A program made the translations under genes and the position numbers. The notes under the pieces are model-generated. The model was not told the DNA's origin. It did no database searches and was given only the letters and a program-made list of their open reading frames with translations. Positions 17,889 through 25,502 of a stretch of DNA of 38,829 nt are shown one piece after another (position 1 is the stretch's first letter; each line of letters opens with the position of its first letter). This DNA is from Myxococcales bacterium (GTDB taxonomy: Bacteria; Myxococcota; Polyangia; Polyangiales; Polyangiaceae): NCBI GenBank assembly GCA_003151595.1, contig PLXW01000089.1, positions 88,307-127,135 of the forward strand, read 5' to 3'.

Positions 17889-18469
17889 GAGCGTTCGCGT
17901 CCGCGTCGGCGTCGGCGTTCGCGTTCGCGTTCGCGTTCGCGTTCGCGTGCGCGCCCCCTCCCGTCGTGAACACCAAGCTCACCTTCCCCCCTCTCCCCGG
18001 CACCGACGGCGCGACCCATGCCCTCGCCCCCACCGGCGACACGCGCCTCACCGTCCTCTTCTTCTTCGCCAGCCACTGCCCCTGCCAGGCCGTGCACGAC
18101 GATCGCTTGCGCGATCTCTACACGCGCTACCACGCGCACGGCGTCGACATGCTCGCCGTCGACTCCGAGCTCGGCGCCAGCGCCGCGCGCGACGAGGACG
18201 AACGCATCAAGCGCGCGTACCCGTTCCCCATCCTCATCGACCACGGCGGCGCCCTCGCGCGTCGTGTCGGCGCGCAGTACGCCACCGAGACGATCGTCGT
18301 CGATCGCTTCGGCGAGGTCCGCTACCACGGCGGAATCGACTCCGACAAATGGACCCTCCACGACGACGCCACCCCGTTCTTGCGCAACGCGCTCGACGAT
18401 CTCCTCGCCAACGCCGCGCCTCGTCGCACGGAGAGCGAAGCGCTCGGCTGCGCGCTACAAACCTGGTGA
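17885..18469 (+). CDS. Lipid-anchored redoxin (thioredoxin fold)
   Basis: A 194-residue redoxin-family protein starting at GTG 17885, overlapping the barrel gene stop by four bases (GTGA). The signal peptide is odd: residues 3-22 are ten Ala-Phe/Ser/Cys dipeptides encoded by a hexanucleotide repeat, ending in a lipobox-like AFAC (Cys22). The redoxin core has LTVLFFFASHCPCQAVHDD (Cys65, Cys67), DMLAVDSELGA, YPFPILIDHGGALARRVGAQ and GEVRYHGGIDSDKWTL. The conserved tail SEALGCALQTW supplies a third Cys (189), possibly resolving. CxC in place of CxxC is notable for a thioredoxin fold. It is likely a periplasmic thiol or metal-relay protein of the cassette. Confidence 0.8.
   Translation: MRAFASASASAFAFAFAFAFACAPPPVVNTKLTFPPLPGTDGATHALAPTGDTRLTVLFFFASHCPCQAVHDDRLRDLYTRYHAHGVDMLAVDSELGASAARDEDERIKRAYPFPILIDHGGALARRVGAQYATETIVVDRFGEVRYHGGIDSDKWTLHDDATPFLRNALDDLLANAAPRRTESEALGCALQTW
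17891..17950 (+). repeat. Hexanucleotide repeat (GCGTNN)10 encoding a signal peptide
   Basis: Ten consecutive hexamers: GCGTTC, GCGTCC, GCGTCG twice, GCGTTC five times (17915-17944), then GCGTGC. They encode AF, AS, AS, AS, AF x5 and AC, making the whole hydrophobic core of the redoxin signal peptide. Copy-number change would alter signal length without shifting frame. Confidence 0.95.
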
Positions 18470-18474
18470 GCCTG

Positions 18475-18840
18475 ATGACGCTTCGTTCCTTCGCGCCACT
18501 CTTCGTCACGATGCTCCTCATGAGCGCGTGCAGCAGCTCCTCCAACGCTGACTCCGACGGCGGCGCGTGCCCGGTAGCGACGGGGTGCCCCACGAGCGCG
18601 CCGCCGACCTACACGGCGGACATCGCGCCGATCCTCGATCGCGTGTGCCTGACGTGCCACGCCCCCGGCGGACCGGGTGGCGTCGACTTCAGCACGTACG
18701 CCAAGGTCTTCGCCAACCGCAGCGCGATCCTCGACCAGGTCAACGCCTGCATCATGCCCCCCTCGAACGGTCCGGCGCTCTCGGCGGGCGATCGGATCGC
18801 GCTCACGGGGTGGCTGGAGTGCGGCGCGCCGAACGACTGA
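18475..18840 (+). CDS. Mono-heme cytochrome c lipoprotein, copy 1
   Basis: A 121-residue lipoprotein with lipobox MSAC (Cys19), a short Ser/Asp linker and a small cytochrome c domain: YTADIAPILDRVCLTCHAPG (CxxCH at Cys58-His62), ending with NACIMPPSN, a candidate Met ligand region, and the tail GWLECGAPND. Many myxobacterial surface lipoproteins have this organisation. Its paralog at 26213-26659 shares the ADI/NDI-EPI...C..CH, MPP and CGAPN blocks. An in-frame GTG at 18466 would overlap the redoxin stop; ATG 18475 is preferred because it directly precedes the signal. It probably accepts or donates single electrons at the cell surface. Confidence 0.85.
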   Translation: MTLRSFAPLFVTMLLMSACSSSSNADSDGGACPVATGCPTSAPPTYTADIAPILDRVCLTCHAPGGPGGVDFSTYAKVFANRSAILDQVNACIMPPSNGPALSAGDRIALTGWLECGAPND

Positions 18841-18887
18841 AACCATCGACCGTGCTCGTGCGTACCGTCCATGGATTGCGAGGATCG

Positions 18888-19448
18888 ATGCGGCATGGCA
18901 GATCTCTTGGCGTGAGGCTCTTCGCGCGCGCGCTGTCGATGGCTGCGCCGATCCTCGCGGTCGCGTGCTCCAGCAACGCGGCGACTCCCGTCGACGCCGG
19001 CAGCGACGGGCAAGCGGGAAACCCGGTGAGCTGCGGTACGGCGACCGACACGTACGTCGCGAACCTGGTGAAGCCGGGCGAGCGCGGCAAGTACACCTTC
19101 ACGCTCGTGCAAGGGACGCCGGCGCCCCCGGCGCTCGACGGCAACGCGTGGACGGTGAAGATCGTCGATGCCAGCGGCGCGTCGCCGACACTCGCGCAGC
19201 TCACGGTGAATCCGTACATGCCGCAGATGGGGCACGGCTCGGATCAGACGCCGGTGATCACGTCGAACGCCGACGGCACGTTCACCCTCGCGAACATCTA
19301 CCTCTTCATGCCCGGACTCTGGACGATCACGCTCACCGTCGACGCGCTCCCCGCGCCCAATGACGGTGGCGCCGACGCCGACGCCGGCACGACGACGCAC
19401 CCGCCGGTCACCCTCGACGACGCGGTCTACACGTTCTGCGTGAACTAA
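18888..19448 (+). CDS. YtkA-like lipoprotein, copy 2
   Basis: A 186-residue lipoprotein with lipobox AVAC and a DAGSDGQAG-type linker. The domain has NPYMPQMGHGSDQTP and GTFTLANIYLFMPGLWTITL, lining up with the YtkA-like protein at 16517-16978; this copy is longer, with a DGGADADAGTTTHPP insertion near the end. Met/His in MPxMGHG are possible copper ligands. ATG 18888 follows a GAGGA-type ribosome binding site. Its TAA overlaps the stop of the convergent minus-strand gene by four bases (19445-19448). It ends the plus-strand cassette. Confidence 0.8.
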   Translation: MRHGRSLGVRLFARALSMAAPILAVACSSNAATPVDAGSDGQAGNPVSCGTATDTYVANLVKPGERGKYTFTLVQGTPAPPALDGNAWTVKIVDASGASPTLAQLTVNPYMPQMGHGSDQTPVITSNADGTFTLANIYLFMPGLWTITLTVDALPAPNDGGADADAGTTTHPPVTLDDAVYTFCVN

Positions 19449-20416
19449 TTCCGTTTCGGGTCGTCGGTGACGAGCACTTCGAAGTCGACGAGCTTTCGCA
19501 CCAGCGCCGCGTCGAGCGCGAGGCCGTCCTCGTCGCGTATGGTCTTCAGCGCCTTCTTCGTCGGCGCGCCGTCGAAGCGGTGAAGGACGCTCACCAGCGC
19601 GGGGGGCAGGTCGATCGGATCGTACTGGCTGTACGTCGTCACGCGCGTCCGCCCTTCGTCCATCGCCACGATCTGGAACTCGCCGACGTGGAGATGCGGC
19701 GGGAGCGTCTCGTCGCCCAGCTCGGCGAAGGCGTCCTGCGCGATCTTCACCCGCGCCGCCACTTCCGATCCGCCGAGGCGTAGCGCGTCGCCGGGTCCGA
19801 GCTTCGCCGCGATCTCGGCGGCTCGCGCGTAGAACTCTCGCTCGCGCCCGAGCCACTTCCCCCACAGCCGCGCGTACCGCGCCTCGTCGACCCGCCTGTC
19901 GAGATCCGCCGCGCTCGGCTTCACGTCGGCGGGATGCGGGAAGAGCGCGGAGAGCGCCTCGGCCCCCACGTCGAGCTCGAGCACCACGGACCGCGCAACC
20001 GCCCGCTCGACTTCACCGAGCGCGATCTCGATCGCCTTCCAGAACGCGCGCGACGACGCGCCGCGCGCGTGCTTGCAGAACCACGTCGAGCAGACCGCGT
20101 TGCGATGCTTCCACACGCCGCACTGCCCGCGCTCCACGATGTAGTACGGGCAGCGCAGCGTCTCGCTCTGGCCGAAGCGATCGGGCCCATAGAGCACCGC
20201 GAACTGACTCGGCGGAACGATCCCCATCGGGGTCACGCCGATGCGCGCGTCGATCGTGGCAATGACGCGCGCGCGCCCCTCGGCCATCGCCGGGTCGCGC
20301 TCGCCGAGGACGCCGCCGACGAGATGGTTGTGGAGCGTCGGAACGTACGCGCAGCACTTCGTCGCCGGATTGAAGTGCTCCGACCCCTGCGCCTCTCCTG
20401 GCGGCGCCAGCATCAC
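19445..20416 (-). CDS. Cys-rich YkgJ-like metal-binding protein (N-terminus uncertain)
   Basis: At least 323 residues from a GTG at 20416. The first third is rich in Cys/His: NPATKCCAYVPTLHNHLVGG, then RCPYYIVERGQCGVWKHRNA and VCSTWFCKH, resembling the Fe/Zn-chelating YkgJ-type domain in spacing. The rest is helical, followed by a C-terminal domain (LHRFDGAPTKKALKTIRDED) that may be winged-helix-like. The frame stays open upstream to a stop at 20561-20563 and encodes TCDACVMMLAPPG just before the GTG, a CxxC that looks like part of the domain, yet no ATG/GTG/TTG exists there. The true start may be CTG/ATT, or the 5' end may be damaged. It probably follows the small peptide gene at 20594-20716 in one transcript. 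Function unknown. Confidence 0.6.
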   Translation of the reverse strand: MMLAPPGEAQGSEHFNPATKCCAYVPTLHNHLVGGVLGERDPAMAEGRARVIATIDARIGVTPMGIVPPSQFAVLYGPDRFGQSETLRCPYYIVERGQCGVWKHRNAVCSTWFCKHARGASSRAFWKAIEIALGEVERAVARSVVLELDVGAEALSALFPHPADVKPSAADLDRRVDEARYARLWGKWLGREREFYARAAEIAAKLGPGDALRLGGSEVAARVKIAQDAFAELGDETLPPHLHVGEFQIVAMDEGRTRVTTYSQYDPIDLPPALVSVLHRFDGAPTKKALKTIRDEDGLALDAALVRKLVDFEVLVTDDPKRN

Positions 20417-20593
20417 GCACGCATCGCACGTGGCGATCGGCTCGGCCGGGAGCGGCGCGTGCAGAATCGCCTCCGCCCATCCTGCCAGAGGCGAGGGGAG
20501 GGCGGTCGGCGCGTCGTGGATTGGGAGGCGCTTCTTGCGCCGGGGTTCAAGCGGCAGGCGTCACTCTCAGGTTGGGGTCGTGAGAGCCCGAAC

Positions 20594-20716
20594 TTACCAC
20601 TTCATGAGCTTGATGCTCGAGCCGGCCTTGATCGTCGCGCGAATCTTCACGCCGCCGCGCGTCTGCGCCACCGCGTCGACACCGAGCTTCTGCGCCTTCT
20701 TCTCTGCCTTCTTCAT
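20594..20716 (-). CDS. Small cationic 40-residue peptide with Gly-Gly motif
   Basis: A short gene with strong translation signals: ATG at 20716-20714 with AAGGAG at 20728-20723, six bases upstream, and TAA stop. The 40-residue product starts MKKAEKKAQKLG, contains AQTRGG at residues 17-22, and ends VKIRATIKAGSSIKLMKW. It has 11 Lys and 2 Arg, no Cys. GG at 21-22 could be a double-glycine leader cleavage site releasing an 18-residue cationic peptide, or the protein may simply be a small nucleic-acid-binding or structural protein. It lies upstream of the Cys-rich gene on the same strand and is divergent from the propeller lipoprotein gene. No family recognised. Confidence 0.6.
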   Translation of the reverse strand: MKKAEKKAQKLGVDAVAQTRGGVKIRATIKAGSSIKLMKW

Positions 20717-20812
20717 CACGGGCTCCTTGGTAGGGGTTCGAGTGGTGAACTTACCGCCGCCCGTCGTCCTCGCCAGTCGCCCGAACGGGTGACGTCCGAT
20801 ATCGTCGGCATC

Positions 20813-22570
20813 ATGCGCAGAACCATCGTCGCGAGCGCCGTGGTGGCGGTCATGGGGTCCGTCGTGGCGTGCGTCTCCGATGATTCGGTCGGGCCGTCGA
20901 ACGACGACGCGGGATCGATCGCGGAGGGGGACGGTGGCTCGCCGCCGCAACCGGACGCGACGATCGACGATGCCGGCAACGATGCGTCGGGCGACGCCGC
21001 GGACGGCGCCACGCAGCCGGGCACCGACGGCGGTGTCGACGCGAGCGACGCCGCGGACACCGGCACCGACGCCAGCACGCCCTCGAGCGCGATCGGGACC
21101 GGCGACGCAGGGAACGTGGACGCGGGGTTCCCGCAGATGAATCTCCTCGAGGAGGTCACGACCGGAACGGTCACCAATCAACAAGGCGAAGCGGTCGCCG
21201 CGCTCCCCGGCGGAGGCTTCATCTGGGGGGCGCAATATCAGGTCGCCATCGGCGGCACATTCGACTTCCCGAACTGGCCCGCGAGCGGGTGGAACAGCAA
21301 AGGGGCGTACGACATTCTCATCGCCAGCCTGAACGGTCTTCCGTCGATGTGGTGGGGCCAGTCGTTCGGAAGTACAGGCATCGACGATCAGGACCTGAAC
21401 ATCAAAGGGACGCTCGCCGTGATGCCGAACGGCAACATCCTCTTCACGGGGAGCCACGTGGGCACGTTCGGAGCCGTCGGCGGCACCGCTCTCCCGAGCA
21501 ACGGCAACTACGACGTCTTCCTCGCGCGCATCGCCAATGCTCCGGCGAGCGGCCCGTCGGGTCAGGCCGTGTCGTTCGGCGGTACGGACGAAGACGGAGC
21601 GCAAACGATCGCGGTGAGCGCGGACGGGAAGTGGGTCGCTGTCGGCGGGTACTTCGGGTCATCGACGATGAACGTTCCGGGCATCGCCTCCGCACTCACC
21701 CACGCCGTCGACTCCACCGATGGAGCCGTGCTCGGCTACCCCGACAACGCCGACGCCTGGGTCGCCGTCGGCTCGACGGCGCTCGGCACGTTCACCTACG
21801 CGGCCGCGTTCGGAGCCGGCGGCGTCGACGACGAGGTCACCGCGCTCGCGTTCGACGCGAACGACAATCTCTACGTCGGCGGCTTCGTCTCCGCGGCGGT
21901 GACGTTCCCGGGAGGAGCCAGCCCGACCGCGGAAGGACAGAAGGACGGCTTCGTCCTGCAGCTCGCCTTCTCTGACCCCGACGGCGGCGCGGGTCCGAGC
22001 TGGTCGCCGGGTTGGAGCAAGTCGATCGCGACGGATGGAAACGACGACGTCCAAGGCCTCGCCATGGACCCGTCGAATCACGTCTGGGTCACCGGGATGT
22101 ACGGCGACACGTTGCAGCTCGCAGGCAACACGTTGCCGGCGAGCAGCCAGGGGACGACCGGCTATCTCGTCTCGTACGACACGACGGGCACCGCGCTCTT
22201 CGCGTCGGGCGGCGCGGGGAACGGCCAGATCTTGCCGTACGGGATGGCCATCGACACCGCGGCCGGCGTCGGGAACGGCGACGTCTACGTCATCGGTCTG
22301 CTTGGCGGGCAAGCGACGTGGGGAGGGCCCGCGCTCGTCGGCATCGGCTCCCCGAACTCCGCGCTCCTTCGCTTCTCCAGCGCCGGCACGCTCCTCTCAC
22401 AGCGCGCCTTCGTCGCGACGGGTTCAGCCGTCTACGAGAGCGTCGCCGTGGACTCGACGCACACCGTGGCGGTCGCCGGATACATCGAACAGGCCACCAA
22501 CTTCGGAGACGGAGTGACCTCAGCCTACTTCGGCGGGTGGGACGCGTTCTACGCGCTCTATCATTTCTAG
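20813..22570 (+). CDS. Beta-propeller (SBBP-like) surface lipoprotein
   Basis: A 585-residue lipoprotein: lipobox VVAC, about 90 residues of Asp/Ala/Gly/Thr-rich linker, then a beta-propeller-like domain with recurring blades such as NLYVGGFVSAAVTFPGG, HVWVTGMYGDTLQLAG and VAVAGYIEQATNFGDG, separated by 'GTDEDGAQTIAV'/'GVDDEVTALAF' units. This blade pattern is that of SBBP-type repeats common in myxobacterial surface proteins. No catalytic motif is visible, so binding or adhesion is possible. Its TAG overlaps the stop of the convergent penta-heme cytochrome gene (CTAG, 22567-22570). Its promoter must lie in the 96 bases shared with the divergent small peptide gene. Confidence 0.75.
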   Translation: MRRTIVASAVVAVMGSVVACVSDDSVGPSNDDAGSIAEGDGGSPPQPDATIDDAGNDASGDAADGATQPGTDGGVDASDAADTGTDASTPSSAIGTGDAGNVDAGFPQMNLLEEVTTGTVTNQQGEAVAALPGGGFIWGAQYQVAIGGTFDFPNWPASGWNSKGAYDILIASLNGLPSMWWGQSFGSTGIDDQDLNIKGTLAVMPNGNILFTGSHVGTFGAVGGTALPSNGNYDVFLARIANAPASGPSGQAVSFGGTDEDGAQTIAVSADGKWVAVGGYFGSSTMNVPGIASALTHAVDSTDGAVLGYPDNADAWVAVGSTALGTFTYAAAFGAGGVDDEVTALAFDANDNLYVGGFVSAAVTFPGGASPTAEGQKDGFVLQLAFSDPDGGAGPSWSPGWSKSIATDGNDDVQGLAMDPSNHVWVTGMYGDTLQLAGNTLPASSQGTTGYLVSYDTTGTALFASGGAGNGQILPYGMAIDTAAGVGNGDVYVIGLLGGQATWGGPALVGIGSPNSALLRFSSAGTLLSQRAFVATGSAVYESVAVDSTHTVAVAGYIEQATNFGDGVTSAYFGGWDAFYALYHF

Positions 22571-24057
22571 GGCGCGCACTTCGCGTGGTTCACGGCGGGG
22601 AATTTGTCGGCCGTCACGTTGAGCGCCGTCGTCGAGATGCACGACACCGGCGTCTGATTCTCGAAGTACGAGCCGTTCGCCGTGGCCGGGGTCCACGTGA
22701 GGAGCGGCTCCGGGAAGACGAGCGTGGGCATCTTCGCCGCGACTGAAGGAGCGAGGTCTCCGCTGTCCGCGAGATCTTGCAGCACGTCGATCCCGATCGG
22801 CTGAAGCAGCAAGCGGAGCGTCACCTTGTCGGGCAACGCCGGGAGCGTCGCCGCCTGGTCGCGCGGATAGAACTGCACGACGTGCGTCTGGTAGTAGCGC
22901 GGGTCGGTCTGGCTCGACGTGACGGGGAAGGGGAGCAAGTTGCTCTCGACGGTCGCCGCGTTCCAGAACATCGAGACCTGCTTGCCCGCCGAGTCGAACA
23001 TGCAGTCGCGAATGAGCCACAGATCGGGATCCGTGGTGAGCGACGTGACGGGCGCGCCCGCCGACACGACGCCGCTCTGGTAGACGACCGTGTCGCCCTG
23101 GTACGCGATGACCTCGGCCCACATTCGCCGATCCTGCGCCGAGCCGCTCGGCACCGAGTGCCCCGACGCGATGTTGTCGACGAGCACGCGAATCGCTCCG
23201 TTGCCGTCTTGCTGAACGACGCAGAGCGCGGTCGACACGGTCGTGTTCAGGAACTGCTGGAACGACTCGCCGCCGGCGTCGGGCGCCTCGGGGAACCCCG
23301 CCGTGAGCGCCTGGTCGACGGCTTGAAACGAATGCACGTGCACCTTGCGCGCGAACACGTTCGGCGCCTGCGCGATCGGCGTGAGCCCGCTCCCCGCCGG
23401 GAGCTCCTGCATGTGGCACTGCGTGCACGTGTCGCCCCCTTGGGCGTGCGAGAAGATCGACGACTGCCAGTCGGCGTACGTGCGCTCGATGGCCGCGCCC
23501 GGCGGCGTGACGATGTCGTGGCACGCGCCGCACAAGGGCGACGAGCCCAGGTCGCTGCGATCGTGGAGCTGCGAGTACGCCGCGGGGTGCGCCGTGTTCG
23601 CCACCGGGTCCGCGTACTCACCGCGCATCGTGATGTCGTTCGCCAGGACGAGCGGGTTGTTGTGTGCGCCCTGCACCGAAGCGACCGTGTGGCAGTAGAA
23701 GCAGGTGATGCCGTGGAGCTTCTGCGGGACCGTGTCGAGGTTCAGCCCGTCGGTCGTCGCCTTCTCGTTCACCGCCATCGGCGCGTGGCACTTCACGCAG
23801 AAGTCGCCGAGCCCGCCGTCGGTCTCGCGCTGCCCGCGCTTGTTCATCGCCCGGAAGACCGGGTCGTCCGAGGCGTAGGCGTGCATGCTCGCCGACCAGT
23901 CGGCGTAGTGGTTCGCGTGGCACTGCTTGCACGTCGTCGGATCGAGCAGCGCGTCGCGCGTCTGGTACGTCGGCGCCGGTGCGCTCTTCGAGGAGCACGA
24001 CGCGATCGCGATCGCCGGCGCCGCCATCCCCACCAAGAGCACCAGCTCGCGCTTCAC
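22567..24057 (-). CDS. Penta-heme cytochrome c lipoprotein
   Basis: A 496-residue lipoprotein (lipobox AIASC, Cys21) with five CxxCH heme sites packed in the N-terminal half: CKQCH (43-47), CVKCH (87-91), CFYCH (119-123), CGACH (176-180) and CTQCH (211-215). The spacing and the DPTTCKQCHANHYADWSAS opening resemble the cytochrome c554-like multiheme family, whose members carry electrons in the periplasm or at the surface. The last 280 residues carry no heme motif and look like a beta-sandwich domain (IASGHSVPSGSAQDRRMWAE). The 'ASGH.fPtG' block is shared with the six-heme protein at 30395-33427, so the C-terminal parts are probably homologous. It lies 4 bases after a small Cys/His lipoprotein gene, likely one operon. 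Confidence 0.88.
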   Translation of the reverse strand: MKRELVLLVGMAAPAIAIASCSSKSAPAPTYQTRDALLDPTTCKQCHANHYADWSASMHAYASDDPVFRAMNKRGQRETDGGLGDFCVKCHAPMAVNEKATTDGLNLDTVPQKLHGITCFYCHTVASVQGAHNNPLVLANDITMRGEYADPVANTAHPAAYSQLHDRSDLGSSPLCGACHDIVTPPGAAIERTYADWQSSIFSHAQGGDTCTQCHMQELPAGSGLTPIAQAPNVFARKVHVHSFQAVDQALTAGFPEAPDAGGESFQQFLNTTVSTALCVVQQDGNGAIRVLVDNIASGHSVPSGSAQDRRMWAEVIAYQGDTVVYQSGVVSAGAPVTSLTTDPDLWLIRDCMFDSAGKQVSMFWNAATVESNLLPFPVTSSQTDPRYYQTHVVQFYPRDQAATLPALPDKVTLRLLLQPIGIDVLQDLADSGDLAPSVAAKMPTLVFPEPLLTWTPATANGSYFENQTPVSCISTTALNVTADKFPAVNHAKCAP

Positions 24058-24061
24058 GTCT

Positions 24062-24496
24062 TCACCGCGCGGCCCCGCTCGAGATCCATTGCACGATCGT
24101 GCACAAGTCGCCGGCGGAGAGCGAGTTTGGTCCGCGCGGCATGTGGTAGTTCGGGTCGGTGGACTCGAGTCGCTTCATGATCGTACTGCACCCCGGGTCG
24201 TTCGGAAGCGCGTAGGCGGTGCCGCCGTTCTTGCCGAGGAGTGTGGCGTACGAAGCGTCGGCGTTCGCGAAGACGATGCCGCCGGCGCCGAAGTCGGAGG
24301 TGTGGCACGTGCCCTGTCCCACGGCGCAGCTCGTATGAAGGATGTTCGTGAAGATGGCGTCGAACGTCGGCGGCGCGTAGGTCGCCTGGCAGCTGGCGGT
24401 CAGACCGGCGACGCACGGAGGATCGCTCGTCGACGCGCCGTGGCTCGCGCACGCGGCCACGGAGGGCGCGACGATCGCGATCGACGCGAGCGCCAT
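24062..24496 (-). CDS. Small lipoprotein with cytochrome-like fold and CX6CH motif
   Basis: A 144-residue lipoprotein with lipobox VAAC (Cys16). It has the layout of the small cytochrome c lipoproteins (TFDAIFTNILHTSCAVGQGT then CHTSDFGAGG, later YHMPRGPNSLSAGDL and CTIVQWISSGA) but the candidate heme site is C-x6-C-H rather than CxxCH, so covalent heme attachment is uncertain; the Cys may form a disulfide instead. ATG 24496 is preferred because it starts one base after the epimerase stop; a GTG at 24514 would give a six-residue extension overlapping that gene. It is followed after 4 bases by the penta-heme cytochrome, suggesting they work together. Confidence 0.7.
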   Translation of the reverse strand: MALASIAIVAPSVAACASHGASTSDPPCVAGLTASCQATYAPPTFDAIFTNILHTSCAVGQGTCHTSDFGAGGIVFANADASYATLLGKNGGTAYALPNDPGCSTIMKRLESTDPNYHMPRGPNSLSAGDLCTIVQWISSGAAR

Positions 24497-24497
24497 C

Positions 24498-25436
24498 TCA
24501 GCTCTGCGACGCACGGCGCTTCACTGACGCGACGAGCTCGCGGAGCCCTTCTTCGACGCCGATCGCCGGCGCGTACCCGAGCTCGGCCCGCGCGCGCGTG
24601 ATGTCGGCGATCGACTCGCGAATGTCTCCGATGCGCGCCGCTTCGTGGCGCGGCTTCACCTCGCGCCCGGCGATCCGGCCGAGCATCTGCGCGAGCGCGT
24701 TCAACGTCGTCTTCTCGCCGCACCCGACGTTGTACGCGCGCCCCGACACGTTCGCGCGCGTGGCGGCGAGCATGTTCGCGTCGACCACGTTCGCCACGTA
24801 CACGAAGTCGCGGAACTGCTCGCCGTCGCCGAAGATCGAGAGCGGCGCGCCGCGCAAGATGCGGTCGACGAACACGCTGATGACGCCGGAGTAAGCCGAC
24901 GACGGGTCTTGGCGCGGGCCGAACACGTTGAAGTACCGGAGCGCGACGGTCTCCACCCCGAAGAGGTGGGTCCACATCGTGAGGTAGTGCTCGCTGGCGA
25001 GCTTCTCCAGGCCGTACGGCGAGATCGGCGACGGCGTCATCGACTCGCGCTTCGGTTGCGAAGGGTCTTCGCCGTAGATCGCCGCGGACGACGCCATGAC
25101 GACGCGCTTGGCCTTCGTGTGCCGCGCCGCCTCGAGCACGTTGAGCGTGCCGCGCAGGTTCACGTCGAGCGATTCGTGCGGGTGCTCGATCGAGTAGGGC
25201 ACCGAGACGATCGCCGCCTGGTGGAAGACGAGGTCGCACCCTTCCATCGCCCGCGCCAGCGCGTCGGCGTCGCGAATGTCGCCCACGACGAGCTCGGCGC
25301 CCGCGATCCCGGCCAGGTTCTCCCGCTTGCCGCTCGTCAGGTTGTCGAACGCGCGGGCCGAATGCCCGTCGCGGAGGAGCCGTTCGACGATGTGCGAACC
25401 GATGAATCCCGCGCCGCCGGTGACGAGTGCCCGCAC
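24498..25436 (-). CDS. NAD-dependent nucleotide-sugar epimerase (GalE-like SDR)
   Basis: An extended short-chain dehydrogenase of 312 residues. The N-terminal Rossmann motif TGGAGFIGSH (6-15), VVGDIRDADAL, FHQAAIVSVPYS, the Ser of VVMASSAAIYG, and the catalytic Tyr141/Lys145 in SPYGLEKLASE are all present, with RYFNVFGPRQDP and FRDFVYVANVVDA downstream. The pattern matches UDP-glucose or UDP-GlcNAc 4-epimerases and related dehydratases; the exact sugar cannot be told from sequence alone. It probably supplies surface polysaccharide. It reads into the small lipoprotein and penta-heme cytochrome genes with a one-base gap, so all three may be co-transcribed although no metabolic link is evident. 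Confidence 0.88.
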   Translation of the reverse strand: MRALVTGGAGFIGSHIVERLLRDGHSARAFDNLTSGKRENLAGIAGAELVVGDIRDADALARAMEGCDLVFHQAAIVSVPYSIEHPHESLDVNLRGTLNVLEAARHTKAKRVVMASSAAIYGEDPSQPKRESMTPSPISPYGLEKLASEHYLTMWTHLFGVETVALRYFNVFGPRQDPSSAYSGVISVFVDRILRGAPLSIFGDGEQFRDFVYVANVVDANMLAATRANVSGRAYNVGCGEKTTLNALAQMLGRIAGREVKPRHEAARIGDIRESIADITRARAELGYAPAIGVEEGLRELVASVKRRASQS

Positions 25437-25502
25437 GTGAAGCCTCCGCCCTTCGGCCTAGCACGAAGCGGGGGTAGCATCGTGGAGAAGGAGAGTTCCC
25501 GT

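Noticed and set aside
17891..17950. Tandem repeat considered as a CRISPR-like or regulatory array
   Set aside because: Units are contiguous hexamers without spacers and lie inside a coding frame; they are a coding microsatellite.
20717..21604. Minus-strand extension of the small peptide frame
   Set aside because: The residues are Arg/Ala-rich and opposite the propeller lipoprotein; a perfect Shine-Dalgarno supports the short start at 20716 instead.
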